This document shows, one piece after another, positions 43,705 through 55,100 of a stretch of DNA of 64,000 nt. Location: assembly GCA_007115705.1 (NCBI GenBank), contig QXEO01000167.1, positions 6,370,972 to 6,434,971 on the forward strand. The letters run 5' to 3'. The notes under the pieces are model-generated. The model was given only the letters and a program-made list of their open reading frames with translations. It ran no database searches and was not told where the DNA came from. Made by a program: the position numbers and the translations under genes. How positions within the stretch are numbered: position 1 is the first letter of the stretch; each line of letters opens with the position of its first letter. This DNA comes from Dactylis glomerata (Eukaryota; Streptophyta; Magnoliopsida; Poales; Poaceae).

Positions 43705-46210
43705 TCCCCGGCAACGGTGCCAGAAAAGAGCTTAAGGCAAAGGCGCCATATAGGAACTTAAAGCAAAAGAGAGCATCAAAAAGCAAGTATGGAACACATT
43801 TAAATCTAAACCACTTCCTATGAAAAATAGTCTTGTAAAGAGACAAGTCATGAAAGCGCAAAGCAAAAAGCATAGGAAGGAAAAACAAGTACAACTTCAA
43901 AAATTGCAACATAAAAAGGGGAAACTCAATATTGTTGAGATCCATCAAACAATGTTTCCCTCTCTCATAATAACTTTCAGTAGCATCATGAATAGAACTA
44001 ACAATATAACTATCACATAAAGCATCCCTATCATGAGCCACATGCATAAAAGGATTAATACTTCCCACATGAACAATAGTAGTAGGAGCAGATTCAACAG
44101 AATAATTATTCTCATCACCGTAATCATCAAAAACAGGAGGCATATTGTAATCATAACTAATTTTCTCCTCAAAAGTAGGTGAACTGGAAATATTATACCC
44201 ATCATCACAAGCTAGAGAACTACTATGTCGCAAAGCATACTCATCAAACATATCATCATAAGAAGGAACATGGATAGCACTAATGGTACAACAATTATTA
44301 ACCTTAGAATTGGTACCAAAAAGATTTTCAATATCAAAAGTAGAGTGCTTTTCCCAATCATGATCACTAACATAGGTAACAGGCATAGGAACATCATCCC
44401 AATCAGAATTATCATAATCTATAGCAGGATCATAACGCTTAGGGGAAGATACCGTGTCCTCTCGCGTTTTACTCCTCTTCTTCTTCTTCTTCATACTCTT
44501 CTTACTCTCTCCTTTAGGAGGGAGAGACTTGAAGGGCATCTTCTCCACATAATCTTTAGGAGGGAAAGGCATCCTCTCCACATAATCTAGTTTGCTGATA
44601 GAAACAACAGAAGAAACTTTGGAGGATTCCTCCTCTCTATTAATAAGATCGAAACATCTATTAGTCCTGTCATAACTTGGCAAAATGTCATGTTTTATAA
44701 GATCTTGCAAGTAAGTATTTGCGAGGCAATCTTTAGCACAATAGAGGCGACAACCACGAAGGGTACTATTAATATCAGCATCTCTCATATCAACCAAAGA
44801 AATCTTTCTAGATATCTCTTCACAATTCAAAAACAAAGTAAGCTCATCATACTGATTGAAAGTAATCTTATCATCACAATACAAATCTGCGGTACTCATT
44901 CGATTAATTGGGCATTGAAAATTAAAGTGACCCTTTTTACCGCAAAATTCACAAAGAAAAGGATAAAGCTCACAAACCCTTTCACCAAGCACATCTAGAT
45001 CCTTGAGCCACATACTGGTTTCTTCATTTGCATGGTGGACACAATAATCTTCCTTGTTGTAACTCTGTTCACAAGGTCTATGTACTCCACAAAAATTAAC
45101 ATGCTTATAAGAAATAGGACTTTTAGAAGTTTGAGCATGTTTATTGGAATAATCAACAACAATATCACTTTCTATGCAAGTGTCCTTAAAAGGTTCATGA
45201 TACACGTCCCCATTTCTTTTAGGAATATTCATATGGGAAGCAAAGGCTTTAAAGCAATCAACCATAATTTGAGGATCAAGACCATATTTAGCACTAAGCT
45301 CTTGAAAATTAGCAGTTTTAGTGAAAGACTTAATGCAATCAAACTCGTAATTCATACCTGATCCTTTACCTTTGTCGCTATCCCAACCTTCAATATTGTT
45401 TTGAATTGTCTCAAGCAGATCCCACTTGGTGTCAACATCCTTGCTTGTGAAAGACCCATCAAAGCATGCATCTAGATAGTCCTTGTAATATCCTGAAAGC
45501 CTTGCATAAAAATTATTAATAACAATATTACGGGGAAGATCATGAATAGGACATTTGTGCATTAGTAACTTCAATCTTCCCCACGCTTGGGCAATGCTTT
45601 CTCCCTCATGAGGCCAAAAGTTATATATCCGATTATGATCTTTATGAATTTCACTTGGAGGATAAAACTTGGAATAAAAGAGAGGCACAATTTCCTCCCA
45701 TGCAATAGATGGACCATCTTCAAGCAGCCGATACCATTCCTCAGCTCTGCCTTTCAGTGATAAAGAGAATAGCTTCTTCTTAACTTGGTTCATTGAAATA
45801 CCTGCACACTGGAACAACTCACATAATTCATGTATAAAAAGCAAATGGTCACCAGGATGGACAGTTCCATCTCCTAAATAGCAGTTATCCCTAACATGTT
45901 CAACAATCTTCGTAGGTATTTTAAAAGGATTAGGAGCACAAGCATCATTAGAAACATCACATATGGGAGATAAAATATCATCAGAGCAACCTTTCTCCAC
46001 TAAAGCTGGGGAACTAAAAACATCATGCTTAACAAAATCAGCTTCCCCAAGCTTAGACTTTTCTATAGCATTAGTAATAACAGTGTTTGAAACATTCATA
46101 CTAACAACACTATTAGCATGCAAATTAAGCTCCAAAGGTTTTTCAATTTTCTCTGCAAACACTTCATATCTAAACTCAGGAAAAAGACTAAAGAACTCTT
46201 TGTTTTCCAT
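43685..46210 (-). CDS. Athila-type Gag-like protein, 841 residues
   Basis: An uninterrupted ORF starts ~135 bases after the primer site with MENKEFFSLFPEFRYEV. The Gag core spans about residues 110-290 (AEEWYRLL, NFWPHEGESIAQAWGRL, CPIHDLPRNIVINNFYARL, LLETIQNNIEGW). A CCHC zinc knuckle follows near residue 425: CEFCGKKGHFNFQC. Later come a Lys-rich stretch (KKSMKKKKKRSK), an acidic Asp/Tyr-rich region and two hydrophobic segments (FLKLYLFFLPMLFALRF). The last ~10 residues read through the rearranged junction into LTR sequence, so the natural C-terminus is altered. Gag packages element RNA; with no pol present, mobility would depend on an autonomous relative. Confidence 0.88.
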   Translation of the reverse strand: MENKEFFSLFPEFRYEVFAEKIEKPLELNLHANSVVSMNVSNTVITNAIEKSKLGEADFVKHDVFSSPALVEKGCSDDILSPICDVSNDACAPNPFKIPTKIVEHVRDNCYLGDGTVHPGDHLLFIHELCELFQCAGISMNQVKKKLFSLSLKGRAEEWYRLLEDGPSIAWEEIVPLFYSKFYPPSEIHKDHNRIYNFWPHEGESIAQAWGRLKLLMHKCPIHDLPRNIVINNFYARLSGYYKDYLDACFDGSFTSKDVDTKWDLLETIQNNIEGWDSDKGKGSGMNYEFDCIKSFTKTANFQELSAKYGLDPQIMVDCFKAFASHMNIPKRNGDVYHEPFKDTCIESDIVVDYSNKHAQTSKSPISYKHVNFCGVHRPCEQSYNKEDYCVHHANEETSMWLKDLDVLGERVCELYPFLCEFCGKKGHFNFQCPINRMSTADLYCDDKITFNQYDELTLFLNCEEISRKISLVDMRDADINSTLRGCRLYCAKDCLANTYLQDLIKHDILPSYDRTNRCFDLINREEESSKVSSVVSISKLDYVERMPFPPKDYVEKMPFKSLPPKGESKKSMKKKKKRSKTREDTVSSPKRYDPAIDYDNSDWDDVPMPVTYVSDHDWEKHSTFDIENLFGTNSKVNNCCTISAIHVPSYDDMFDEYALRHSSSLACDDGYNISSSPTFEEKISYDYNMPPVFDDYGDENNYSVESAPTTIVHVGSINPFMHVAHDRDALCDSYIVSSIHDATESYYERGKHCLMDLNNIEFPLFMLQFLKLYLFFLPMLFALRFHDLSLYKTIFHRKWFRFKCVPYLLFDALFCFKFLYGAFALSSFLAPLPGKPNFGG
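43705..43733 (-). other. Misplaced primer-binding-site block
   Basis: On the minus strand AAGCTCTTTTCTGGCACCGT followed by TGCCGGGG, the block that normally follows the 5' LTR, lies instead between the end of gag and the truncated 3' LTR. It differs by one base from the tRNA-Asp site in the plus copy. Confidence 0.85.
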
Positions 46211-46371
46211 TAAGCCTAACTAGTGAAAATAAAAACAAGAAACAAAAAGATGTAATTGCAGAATCTAAAGGAAATAACTCCGAGCACTCACTAGCAACTA
46301 AAAGACTTAGTAGCCAAAGAATGTGAGTACCTTTTACCTTACCTCCACGGCAATGGCGCCAGAAAAGAGCT

Positions 46372-47893
46372 TGATGTCTACGCACGCGTCTGTTCTTGTA
46401 GACAGTGTTGGGCCTCCAAGTGCAGAGGTTTGTAAAGCAGCAGCAAGTTTCCCTTAAGTGGATCACCCAAGGTTTATCGAACTCAAGGAGGAAGAGGTCA
46501 AAGCTATTCCTCTCAAGCAACCCTGCAATTACGATACAGAAAGTCTCTTGTGTCCCCAACACACCCAATACACTTGTCAGATGTATAGGTGCACTAGTTC
46601 GGCGAAGAGATAGTGAAATACAAGTTGTATGGATGATTACAAGTAGTAAATACAATTTGGAATAAAAATGGCAGCAAGCAAACAAGTAACAAAACAGCAA
46701 GTAAACGGTGTGCAAAGCTTGGAAACAAGGCCTAGGGATCATACTTTCACTAGTGGACACACTCCCAACAAATATAACATAATTGAACCAATAGATAACT
46801 TCTCTTCACTATGGTACTCTGAATTACTCTCCTATTGAATAACACTAATCATTGCATAGGGCTACGAAGCACTCCTCAAAGTTCATCAAGTACTTGACAA
46901 ACACCACTCATAGAGATATCCAAATCAAATCACAACTCAAGATAGATATTATTGCAACTTAGACCAAGTACTAACACGGTGCACACACTGTTAACATTAC
47001 ACCATGAAAGGAGGAATAGATCACTTCAATACTATCATAGTGATAATTATTCTCATAATCCATACGAGATCACAATTGTAGCCTAGACCAAGTACCACCA
47101 CGATGCACACACTGTCACCGTTACACCATGGCCGGAGGAATAGATTACTTTAATAACACACTAGAGTACACATAATGAAGAAGAGTAACATCTACTTATT
47201 CAACATGATACAAAGCTCACGATCACATAGAGATCACATCATGGGAGAGAGAGGTGAACCACATAGCTACCGGTAGAGCCCTCAGCCCCGGGGGTGAACT
47301 ACTCCCTCCTCATCATAGGAGACAATAAGTTTGATGGAGATGGCGGTGAGGTCTATGGAGACGGCGGAGACGGCAATGGAGACCGATGGAGATGGCTCTG
47401 GGGGCACTTCCCCATCCCGGCAGGGTGCCGGAACAGAGACTTCTGTCTCCCGAAATTTGGCTTCGACGGCGACGGCGCTGCGGAACTGTTCTGGAAATTT
47501 CGCCGACTCCTTTAGGGTTTTCCATCCCGAGGCTTTATATAGGCGAAGGGGCGTCGTCAGGAGGCAACCAGGGGCTCCTCACACCAGGTGGGCGCGGCCA
47601 AGGGTTGGGTCGTGCCCCCTACGTGTGAGGGTGGCCTCTGGCCCCCTCTGGCTCTCTTTCGGTCTTTGGGAAGCTTTCGGGAAAAATAAGACTTCTAGAA
47701 CTTGTTTTGTCCAATTCCGAGGATATTTCCTGTGTAGCTTTTCTGAAACACAAAAATAGCAGAAAACAGGGAACTGGCACTGTGGCATCTTGTCAATAGG
47801 TTAGTTCTGGAAATCGCATAAAAACGCCATGAAGTGTAACGAAACACAAGGCAAATGGTATAAAAATAAGCATGGAGCATTTGAGACGTATCA
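46372..47893 (-). repeat. 5' LTR of minus-strand Athila-type element
   Basis: 1522 bp. On the minus strand it starts TGATACGTCTCAAATG at 47893 and ends GTAGACATCA at 46372. It is complete compared with the LTRs of the plus copy. Confidence 0.9.
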
Positions 47894-47898
47894 TAGAG

Positions 47899-48429
47899 CC
47901 ACTGGAGAAAACTCCGGGATGTTGGCTAGATGAATTGCCGGCAGTACTTTGGAGTTTGAGGATGACTCTGAATAGGTCAACAGGCTATACGCCGTTTTTC
48001 CTTGTGTATGGAGCAGAAGCAGTACTTCCAACAGATGTAATACATGATGCACCAAGAGTGGTGCTATATACCGAGGAAGAGGCCAAAGAAGCCAGAGAAA
48101 ATGATATTGATTTGCTGGAAGAAGCAAGAGAGATAACACTATCAAGAACTGCAGTGTATCAGCAGAACCTCAGACGCTATCATGCGCAGAAGGTGAATCC
48201 AAGAAGATTTCAAGAGGGAGATCTAGTGCTCCGGCTAAAGCAAGGCACAGAAGGCCGGCATAAGCTAACTCCTCCATGGGAGGGGCCATTCATTGTGAGC
48301 AGAGCTCTGCACAATGATGCCTACTATCTTATAGATGTGCAGGCTCCCAAGAAGAACAAGGTGGACAGGTCCGGAGAAGAAACCAAGCGGCCATGGAACA
48401 TAGCTCTACTCCGTCCATTTTACTCCTGA
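47899..48429 (+). pseudogene. Tat-type integrase C-terminal part
   Basis: The integrase resumes after the second insertion, joining through the duplicated TAGAG, with PGCWLDELPAVLWSLRMT, GYTPFFLVYGAEAVLP and a C-terminal GDLVLRLK...KLTPPWEGPFIV domain. It ends at a proper TGA (48427-48429) after LLRPFYS. This segment alone is open; the whole polyprotein is not. Confidence 0.88.
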
Positions 48430-49068
48430 GCAGCATAATGTATATATTTCCATTTTGCTTTATGTGCCGGCGCAAGACTAATGAAGGAAATGTCGGCATC
48501 CCGAGGAGATCGGGCACTGCCTCCGGTATATATTGTTGTCTATGTTCAGATCTTTTGTTTATATGTCGGCTGGCTTGATTTGAATGTTTCCTATGTTGGC
48601 CTAGTAATGTGTCGGCACCAAAGGCCGCTCTTCGACTCAGCTGCTATCCGAAACCCGGCTTCATGGCTAGCAAGAGTAGATGCCGGAGATTGTCTACACA
48701 TGGAAAACGGCTAAGGAAAGATAAAGCAAGTGAACCGACATTTGTTTTATTGCAAAAGTAAAAATTTGAAGTATCGGATGATTCGAAGTCTAAGTTTCAA
48801 AGTTTAAGTACTGTATGTTTAATGAAGCAACCTTGAGACTCATAAGTCAAAAGCCAAATAAGGCAGACAAGTAGCCAAGGTTCTGGAGTTAGGGAAACAG
48901 GAAAACAAACTCGGTGACTTAGCCAAAAGATGATCCGGCATTCATAAACAAGCAAACCAAATTAAAACTTGTTTAGGTAGCAAACCAAAGGGAAATAAAG
49001 TATATCTTACAACTGCACCCGGCATACCGGGGATCTAATAAAGTTTAAAGTTCTTGATGCTGCAAAGT
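48430..49068 (+). other. Tat element interior between pol and the antisense gene
   Basis: Non-coding. It separates the plus-strand pol stop from the stop of the minus-strand gene, so the two genes converge here. Confidence 0.6.
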
Positions 49069-52000
49069 TCAAGGGACAAGAGTGGAGGCAGAGCCGCCGG
49101 CGGGTGGAGCTGTGGCAGTAGAAATGTCGGCCTCAGGAGTGCCAGATCCAGCAGAGGGAATAGAGCCATCACCTCCGGCCGGGCCAGAACCCTGCACCGG
49201 AGCTTCAGTGTCAGCGTCTTCAGCCTCTTCTTCATCTTGGCTGGAGTCTGAGCCCTCAGCGTCCTCAGCATCGTCCTTCTTCTCTGGCTCGCGGATGTCC
49301 CGGATGAAGGCCTCAGTGTCGGTGAAGTCCACATAGCTGTGGGCTAACTCCTGGCGATGCCGGATAAACTCCAGATCTGTGGTCCACACAGATCCTTTGT
49401 GCACAGAGTGCAGAGTCGCCAGGTCGACCTTTTCGTACCAAGAGAGGAAGTAGGTGAGAGCTTCATCAACTCCCACCCTTGCGTCGGAGTCCCGCCATTC
49501 CCTGAGGCAAACCTTCAAAAGCTACAAGTCATTACCGAGATCAAGAGGGTCAGTGGGCGTTCTTTGTCCCAGCCAGAGGGCAGAGTATGCCTCCTGAGCA
49601 CCAAGGAAGAGATCTTCAGTGTCAGAGGTCATGGCCTTCTTGCGGGCATCCAGAGCAATCAGCTGTTCAGACATGTCCCAGCTGGATGAGTCAACCGGAA
49701 CATTCTGGTTCACCCGATCCACCTGCAGAGCCTTCTCGACGTCTTTGACGGAAGCAGGGAACATGTCTGAAAGACGAAGAAGATGTTAGAAACAGGAATG
49801 TATGTCGGCGTAAAGGCTATGCCGGAAAAGATCATAACGTGTCGGACAAGGTGTGTCAGATAAGATGTGTTGGGCAGAAGAGGATTTGAAGCTTACTGGC
49901 GAGATCGACGTTGAGCCGGGCAATATCAACTTCCCACTTGGTGGCCTGCTCCTTCAGATGCTGCAGCTCAAGTTTGGCCCCAGCGGCATCAGCTTCTGAG
50001 GTGGCAAGCAGCCCCTGGACTTTCTTAAGTTGGCCATCCCTCTCCTCCTTTTCGTCCAGGAGCTTAGTAATCCGGCTCTTCAACTGCTCCACCTCAGCTT
50101 TGTGGGCGACATCCCTTTCATCCAACTGCTTGGCCACGTCCACTGAGGACACATAGTCCCGGTGGCGTGCTTCCAGTGCAGCCTTTTCATCTGCAATGAT
50201 TTGAAGTTAAAAGGATTTGAGGTAAGAAGAATATGAAGATAGAGAACAATCACAAAGATTGAAGGATTTGAAGTACAAAGTGTTTAGTTGAAGATTAGCA
50301 GGATTTGGCATACCTGTGAGCTCCTTTACCCTCTTAAGAAGCTCGGTGACTTGTTCTTCCATAGTAGCTGAAAAATGTCGGTAAAAGGTTACGTGTCGGC
50401 ACATCATGATGTGTCGGCAAGAGAAGTATTGCGAAGTAAAAAAAGGAAAGGCATCTGGCATATAAGGGTATGTCGGCTGAGTTTACCTTTCTTGGATAGC
50501 TCCAGGCGAAGCTTGCTATGCTCGTCGGATAACTTCTGGTGCCCGCATACCAGGTCATGGTACATCTCGGCGCGTGCATTGTTCATGCGCTGCAAAAGTG
50601 TTGGGATTTGAAATGTTATGAGAGAAATCTAGCATATCAGTTAAGTTGAAGGTTCTACCAAGTGTTCATTTTTTGAAGACCCGGCACAGGTGCTGCGCAC
50701 CTATCCCGGCCCTCGGTGACTAGGATTTGAAGCTCGAATCAAGCTTATATATCGGTCAGGTGAATTTGAAAGTTACATCAGATTTTAGATTTTTAGAAGA
50801 CCCGGCACAGGTGCTGCACACCTATCCCGGCCCTCGGTGACTAGGATTTGAAGCTCGGATCGAGCTTATATGTCGGACAGTTGGATTTGAAAAACAGCTA
50901 AGTGGAAAAGGATATTTGAAAATCCCGGATGTCCGTATCCTGGACAGCCGACATTTTCGGGGACTGGGGATATATAAAGAGAATACTTACGTTCGTGGTG
51001 TCGGCCAAAAGGTGAAGCCTCTGCTGGATGCTGAGGAGCTCACTGGCAATAGGAATGGGCTTGGCAGCCAGTATAGCATCAGGAGTGCCAGGGGCCAGAG
51101 CTCTGGCCAGTTTCTTCTTCCTGGAGCTGGCAGTGTCCATATAATCAGCATCGTTCCACTTCATACAGTGCTCCTTGAGGGATCCAAGGCTTTTATCGAT
51201 CTTGGTCAGCAGTGAAACGCGGCCCTCGAGTTCCGGTGTCTGGAAGAAGCTGGGCCGAGCCGCTGCCTTGCCAAAATGAAGTGTCATGGCAGAGCTGGAA
51301 GGTGCGGGCTTAGCAGGTGTCGGCGCACTTGTAGCAGATGGCGGCACGGTCTTGATGATTTGCTTCATCTTGAAAGTGCCGGACTTGGCCGGGACAGCAG
51401 TCTTTTTAGCGGTTGGAGCTTTAGGAGTTGGTTGTTCCGGCGCGGCCGGTGTAGCTTGTCCAGTAGAGACTGGTGCCGGGTCAGTCCGGACTTCTGGTAC
51501 TTTCGGAGCTTTTCCTTTCTCTATGCCGGCGCTCTTGTCGCCTGCGCCGACATCTTCAGCAGTTCTGGCGCCGCTGGCAGGCGCGCCGGTGTCAGGAGCA
51601 TCTGGTTGAGCCCCCGTGTCCATGTCGACATCGGGAGCGGAAATATCTTGTTGAGCCCCCGAGTCCATATGGACGTCGGGGGCAGAGTTGTCTTGTTCCG
51701 GTGGAGGAACATCCTTCGCCGGGGAAGGGGCCTTTTCGGGCGCTGGCGAATGCCGGTGCCGGAGAAGTGGTGTGGCTGGTACTAGGAATGTCGGGGCGTG
51801 CAGGAGACGCCAGCTTGTTTACGTTGGGGCTGGCACTGGAACTAGAGGCATGTTCCGGCGCAAGAGGAGCCCTGAAAGAGAGAAAACACCAAGTTAATAA
51901 TCAAAAGGAGAAATATGTTGGAAATAATATAAAGGGAAGAAACTTACCCCGAGGCAACGGGTCTCTGCCTCTTGGGCTGGGGTACGCTGATCTTCTGCCT

Positions 52001-52140
52001 CTTGGTTTGTTGAACTGGTTCGGGCTGGGGTTTCACTCCGTGTTTCCGGCCCATACGTCCGCCGGTGGAGGGAGGTCCCTGGTTCAGAGGAGTGGCATCG
52101 ACAACTTCCTCGTCCGGGATAACTGAGGATGGCATAGCAT
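49069..52140 (-). pseudogene. Spliced antisense gene of the Tat element, 5'-truncated
   Basis: Read on the minus strand, six exons join: (52140)-51948, 51871-50991, 50589-50487, 50367-50314, 50190-49897, 49766-49069. Every intron is GT-AG and all five phases match. The product is Pro/Ala-rich with repeated APDVxMDxGAQ phrases (exon 2), then LSIQQRLHLLAD. Exons 3-5 form a long coiled coil (MEEQVTELLKRVKEL; VAKQLDERDVAHKAEVEQLK). The last exon has an EALTYFLSWYEKVDL segment and an acidic tail. Grass Tat elements such as Grande are known to carry an extra gene on the opposite strand here. The first exon(s) are lost at the 52140 junction. A frameshift lies in exon 2 (about 51730-51770) and an in-frame TAG at 49522-49524. 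Function unknown; similarity to gypsy-type transposon (Transposase_28-like) proteins is a guess. Confidence 0.78.
50675..50890. repeat. 121-bp tandem duplication inside intron of antisense gene
   Basis: GAAGACCCGGCACAGGTGCT begins at about 50675 and 50796, continuing through CCCTCGGTGACTAGGATTTG in both copies with few differences. It lies in the 401-bp intron between exons 2 and 3. Confidence 0.88.
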
Positions 52141-52142
52141 AA

Positions 52143-55100
52143 GCCAATACTATCTTTGTGGGATGCATTCTGAGCATTCTTGCTGACCGTCTGTGTGATG
52201 TGTTTATGCACATAAAAGACGGGAAAGAGCTCTGGGACGCACTGGACGCCAAGTTTGGTGCTGCAGATGCTGGCAGTGAACTGTACATCATGGAGAGCTT
52301 TCATGATTTTAAGATGACTAAGGACCTTCCTGTGGTTCAACAAGCTCATGAGATACAGTGCATTGCCAAAGAGCTCGAACTCCTTAAGTGTGCCTTACCC
52401 GACAAGTTTGTGGCGGGTTGCATTATTGCTAAGTTGCCCCCTTCATGGAGGAACTTCGCCACAGCTCTCAAACACAAGAGACAGGAGATATCAGTTGAAA
52501 ATCTGATAGCGTCCCTTGATGTTGAGGAGAAGGCTCGTGCTAAGGACACTACTGAGAAAGGAGAGGGTCATGCTACTGCTAACTTTGTCCAGCAGAAAGG
52601 CAAATCCTCAGGCAAGAATAAAGGGAACTTCAAGCCCTCTTTCAACAAGCCTGTAAAGACTACAACCTTCAAGAAGAAGAAGCCGAACAGGGACAGGAGT
52701 GATCTAACTTGTTTCACTTGTGGAGAGCCCGGCCACTTTTCCAAGGACTGCCCAGAACGCGCAGACCGCAGAGGGAAAAGGGCCAAGAGTGTCAACGTCG
52801 TGACTGCTAGCAATACTGATGGGTATGGTAATCTATTTACTGTTCTTTCGGTATTTCAATCTCCCTCTTGGTGGATTGATACGGGTGCTAACGTTCATGT
52901 GTGTGCTGACATCTCTATGTTCACTTCTTACCAGGCCGCACGGGATTCCTCCGTCCTAATGGGCAATGGGTCACATGCCTCTGTTCGTGGTGTTGGCACG
53001 GTAGATCTGAAGTTCACTTCGGGGAAGATCGTGCAGCTGAGGAACGTGCAGCATGTCCCTTCTATGAACAAGAATCTTGTTAGCGGTTCCCTTCTCTGCA
53101 GAGATGGGTTTAAGGTTGTGTTAGAGTCGAATAAGGTAGTCGTTTCCAAGCATGGACAATTTATTGGAAAAGGCTATGAGTGCGGAGGCTTGTTCCGCTT
53201 TTCACTTTCAGATTTCTGTAATAAATCCGTGAACCATATTTGTGGCGGTGTTAATGATGATACCAGTGTTTGGCATTCTCGTTTATGTCACATTAATTTT
53301 GGTTTGATGTCTCGGTTATCCAGCATGAGTTTAATTCCGAAATTCACTATTGCCAAAGGTTCTAAGTGCCATAGTTGTGTGCAATCGAAGCAACCTCGTA
53401 AGCCTCATACGGCGGCCGAGGAGAGAAACTTGGCACCTCTAGAACTCATACATTCTGATCTATGCGAGATGAATGGTGTGTTGACAAAAGGTGAAAAGAG
53501 ATATTTCATGACATTGATTGATGATGCGACTAGATTTTGCTATGTTTACTTGTTGCGAACTAAAGATGAAGCTTTAGACTACTTTAAAATTTATAAGGCT
53601 GAAGTTGAAAATCAACTAGAGAGAAAGATCAAGCGTCTTAGGTCGGATCGTGGTGGAGAGTATTTTCCTAAAATCTTTGACGAATTCTGTGAGGAACACG
53701 GTATTATTCATGAGAGGACGCCTCCCTACTCGCCCCAATCCAATGGGGTGGCCGAGAGGAAAAACCGCACTCTGTCTGACTTGGTGAATTCCATGCTCAA
53801 CACTGCTGGTTTATCAAAGGCATGGTGGGGGGAGGCTTTGTTGACTGCATGTCATGTCCTGAATAGAGTTCCTAACAAGAATAAAGATAAAACCCCTTAT
53901 GAGGAGTGGGTTGGGAGAAAGCCATCACTTTCGTATTTGCGCACTTGGGGATGCTTGGCGAAGGTCAACATTCCCATCCCAAAGAAACGCAAACTCGGAC
54001 CAAAGACTGTGGACTGCATCTTTCTAGGTTATGCTCAGCGGAGCATTGGCTATAGATTTTTAGTAGTTAAATCCGAGGTACCTGATATGCATGTTGACAC
54101 TATAATGGAATCTCGTGATGCAACATTTTTTGAGAATATGTTTCCTATGAAAGATATGCATAGCACTGCTAGATTTTCTTCTGAGATAATTCCTGAATCT
54201 AGTGCATCTGACGATTATTTTGAGCAACCACATGAGAACGTTTTTGAGAACGTTCATGAGAAGGATGACAATGAAGCTCCTACAAGGAGCAAGAGACAGA
54301 GGACTGCAAAGTCCTTTGGTGATGATTTCATTGTGTACCTTGTGGATGATACTCCCAAATCCATTGCTGAGGCATATGCATCATCAGATGCAGATGATTG
54401 GAAAGAAGCTGTCCAGAATGAGATGGACTCGATTCTTTCTAATGGAACATGGGAATTATCAGAGCGCCCCCATGGCTGTAAGCCTGTGGGCTGCAAGTGG
54501 GTGTTCAAGAAGAAGCTAAGGCCTGATGGTACTATTGAGAAGTACAAGGCGAGACTTGTAGCGAAAGGCTACACGCAGAGAGAAGGCGAAGATTACTTTG
54601 ATACCTATTCACCTATCGCAAGACTAACCACCATTCGAGTACTACTTTCCATGGCTGCCTCCTATGGTCTTATCGTTCATCAAATGGACGTAAAGACAGC
54701 TTTCCTCAATGGAGAGTTGGAAGAGGAAATCTATATGGATCAGCCTGATGGATTTGTGGTAAAAGGTGAAGAGACAAAGGTGTGCAAGTTGCTAAAATCT
54801 TTATATGGCCTGAAACAAGCACCTAAGCAATGGCATGAGAAGTTTGACAGAACTTTAACTTCTGTTGGCTTTGTCGTTAATGAGGCTGACAAGTGCGTTT
54901 ACTATCGCCATGGTGGGGGCGAAGGTGTTATATTGTGTTTGTACGTTGATGATATTCTCATCTTTGGTACAAACATGAAAGTAATACATGAGGTCAAGTC
55001 TTTCTTGTCAAAGTGCTTTGATATGAAAGATCTGGGAGAAGCTGATGTGATCCTGAACATCAAGCTAAATAAGAACGAGAGTGGGATTACTTTATCGCAA

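Larger units (their letters stand above)
42623..47893 (-). mobile_element. Athila-type non-autonomous element (minus) inside Tat integrase
   Basis: 5.27 kb, opposite in orientation to the element at 33242. Its 5' LTR is 46372-47893; its 3' LTR (42623-43704) is truncated. The target duplication TAGAG (42618-42622 and 47894-47898) is perfect. The primer site TGGCGCCATTGCCGTGGA lies at 46344-46361 (minus) and differs from the plus copy at two bases. It has an intact 841-residue Gag-like ORF, but no pol and none of the 2.5-kb non-coding interior of the plus copy. A perfect target duplication despite the internal rearrangement means it integrated in this form. Confidence 0.9.

Noticed and set aside
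54202..54547. Open frames inside the copia RT region, repeated at 59773-60118
   Set aside because: They are out-of-frame shadows of the copia polyprotein, duplicated because the polyprotein is duplicated.
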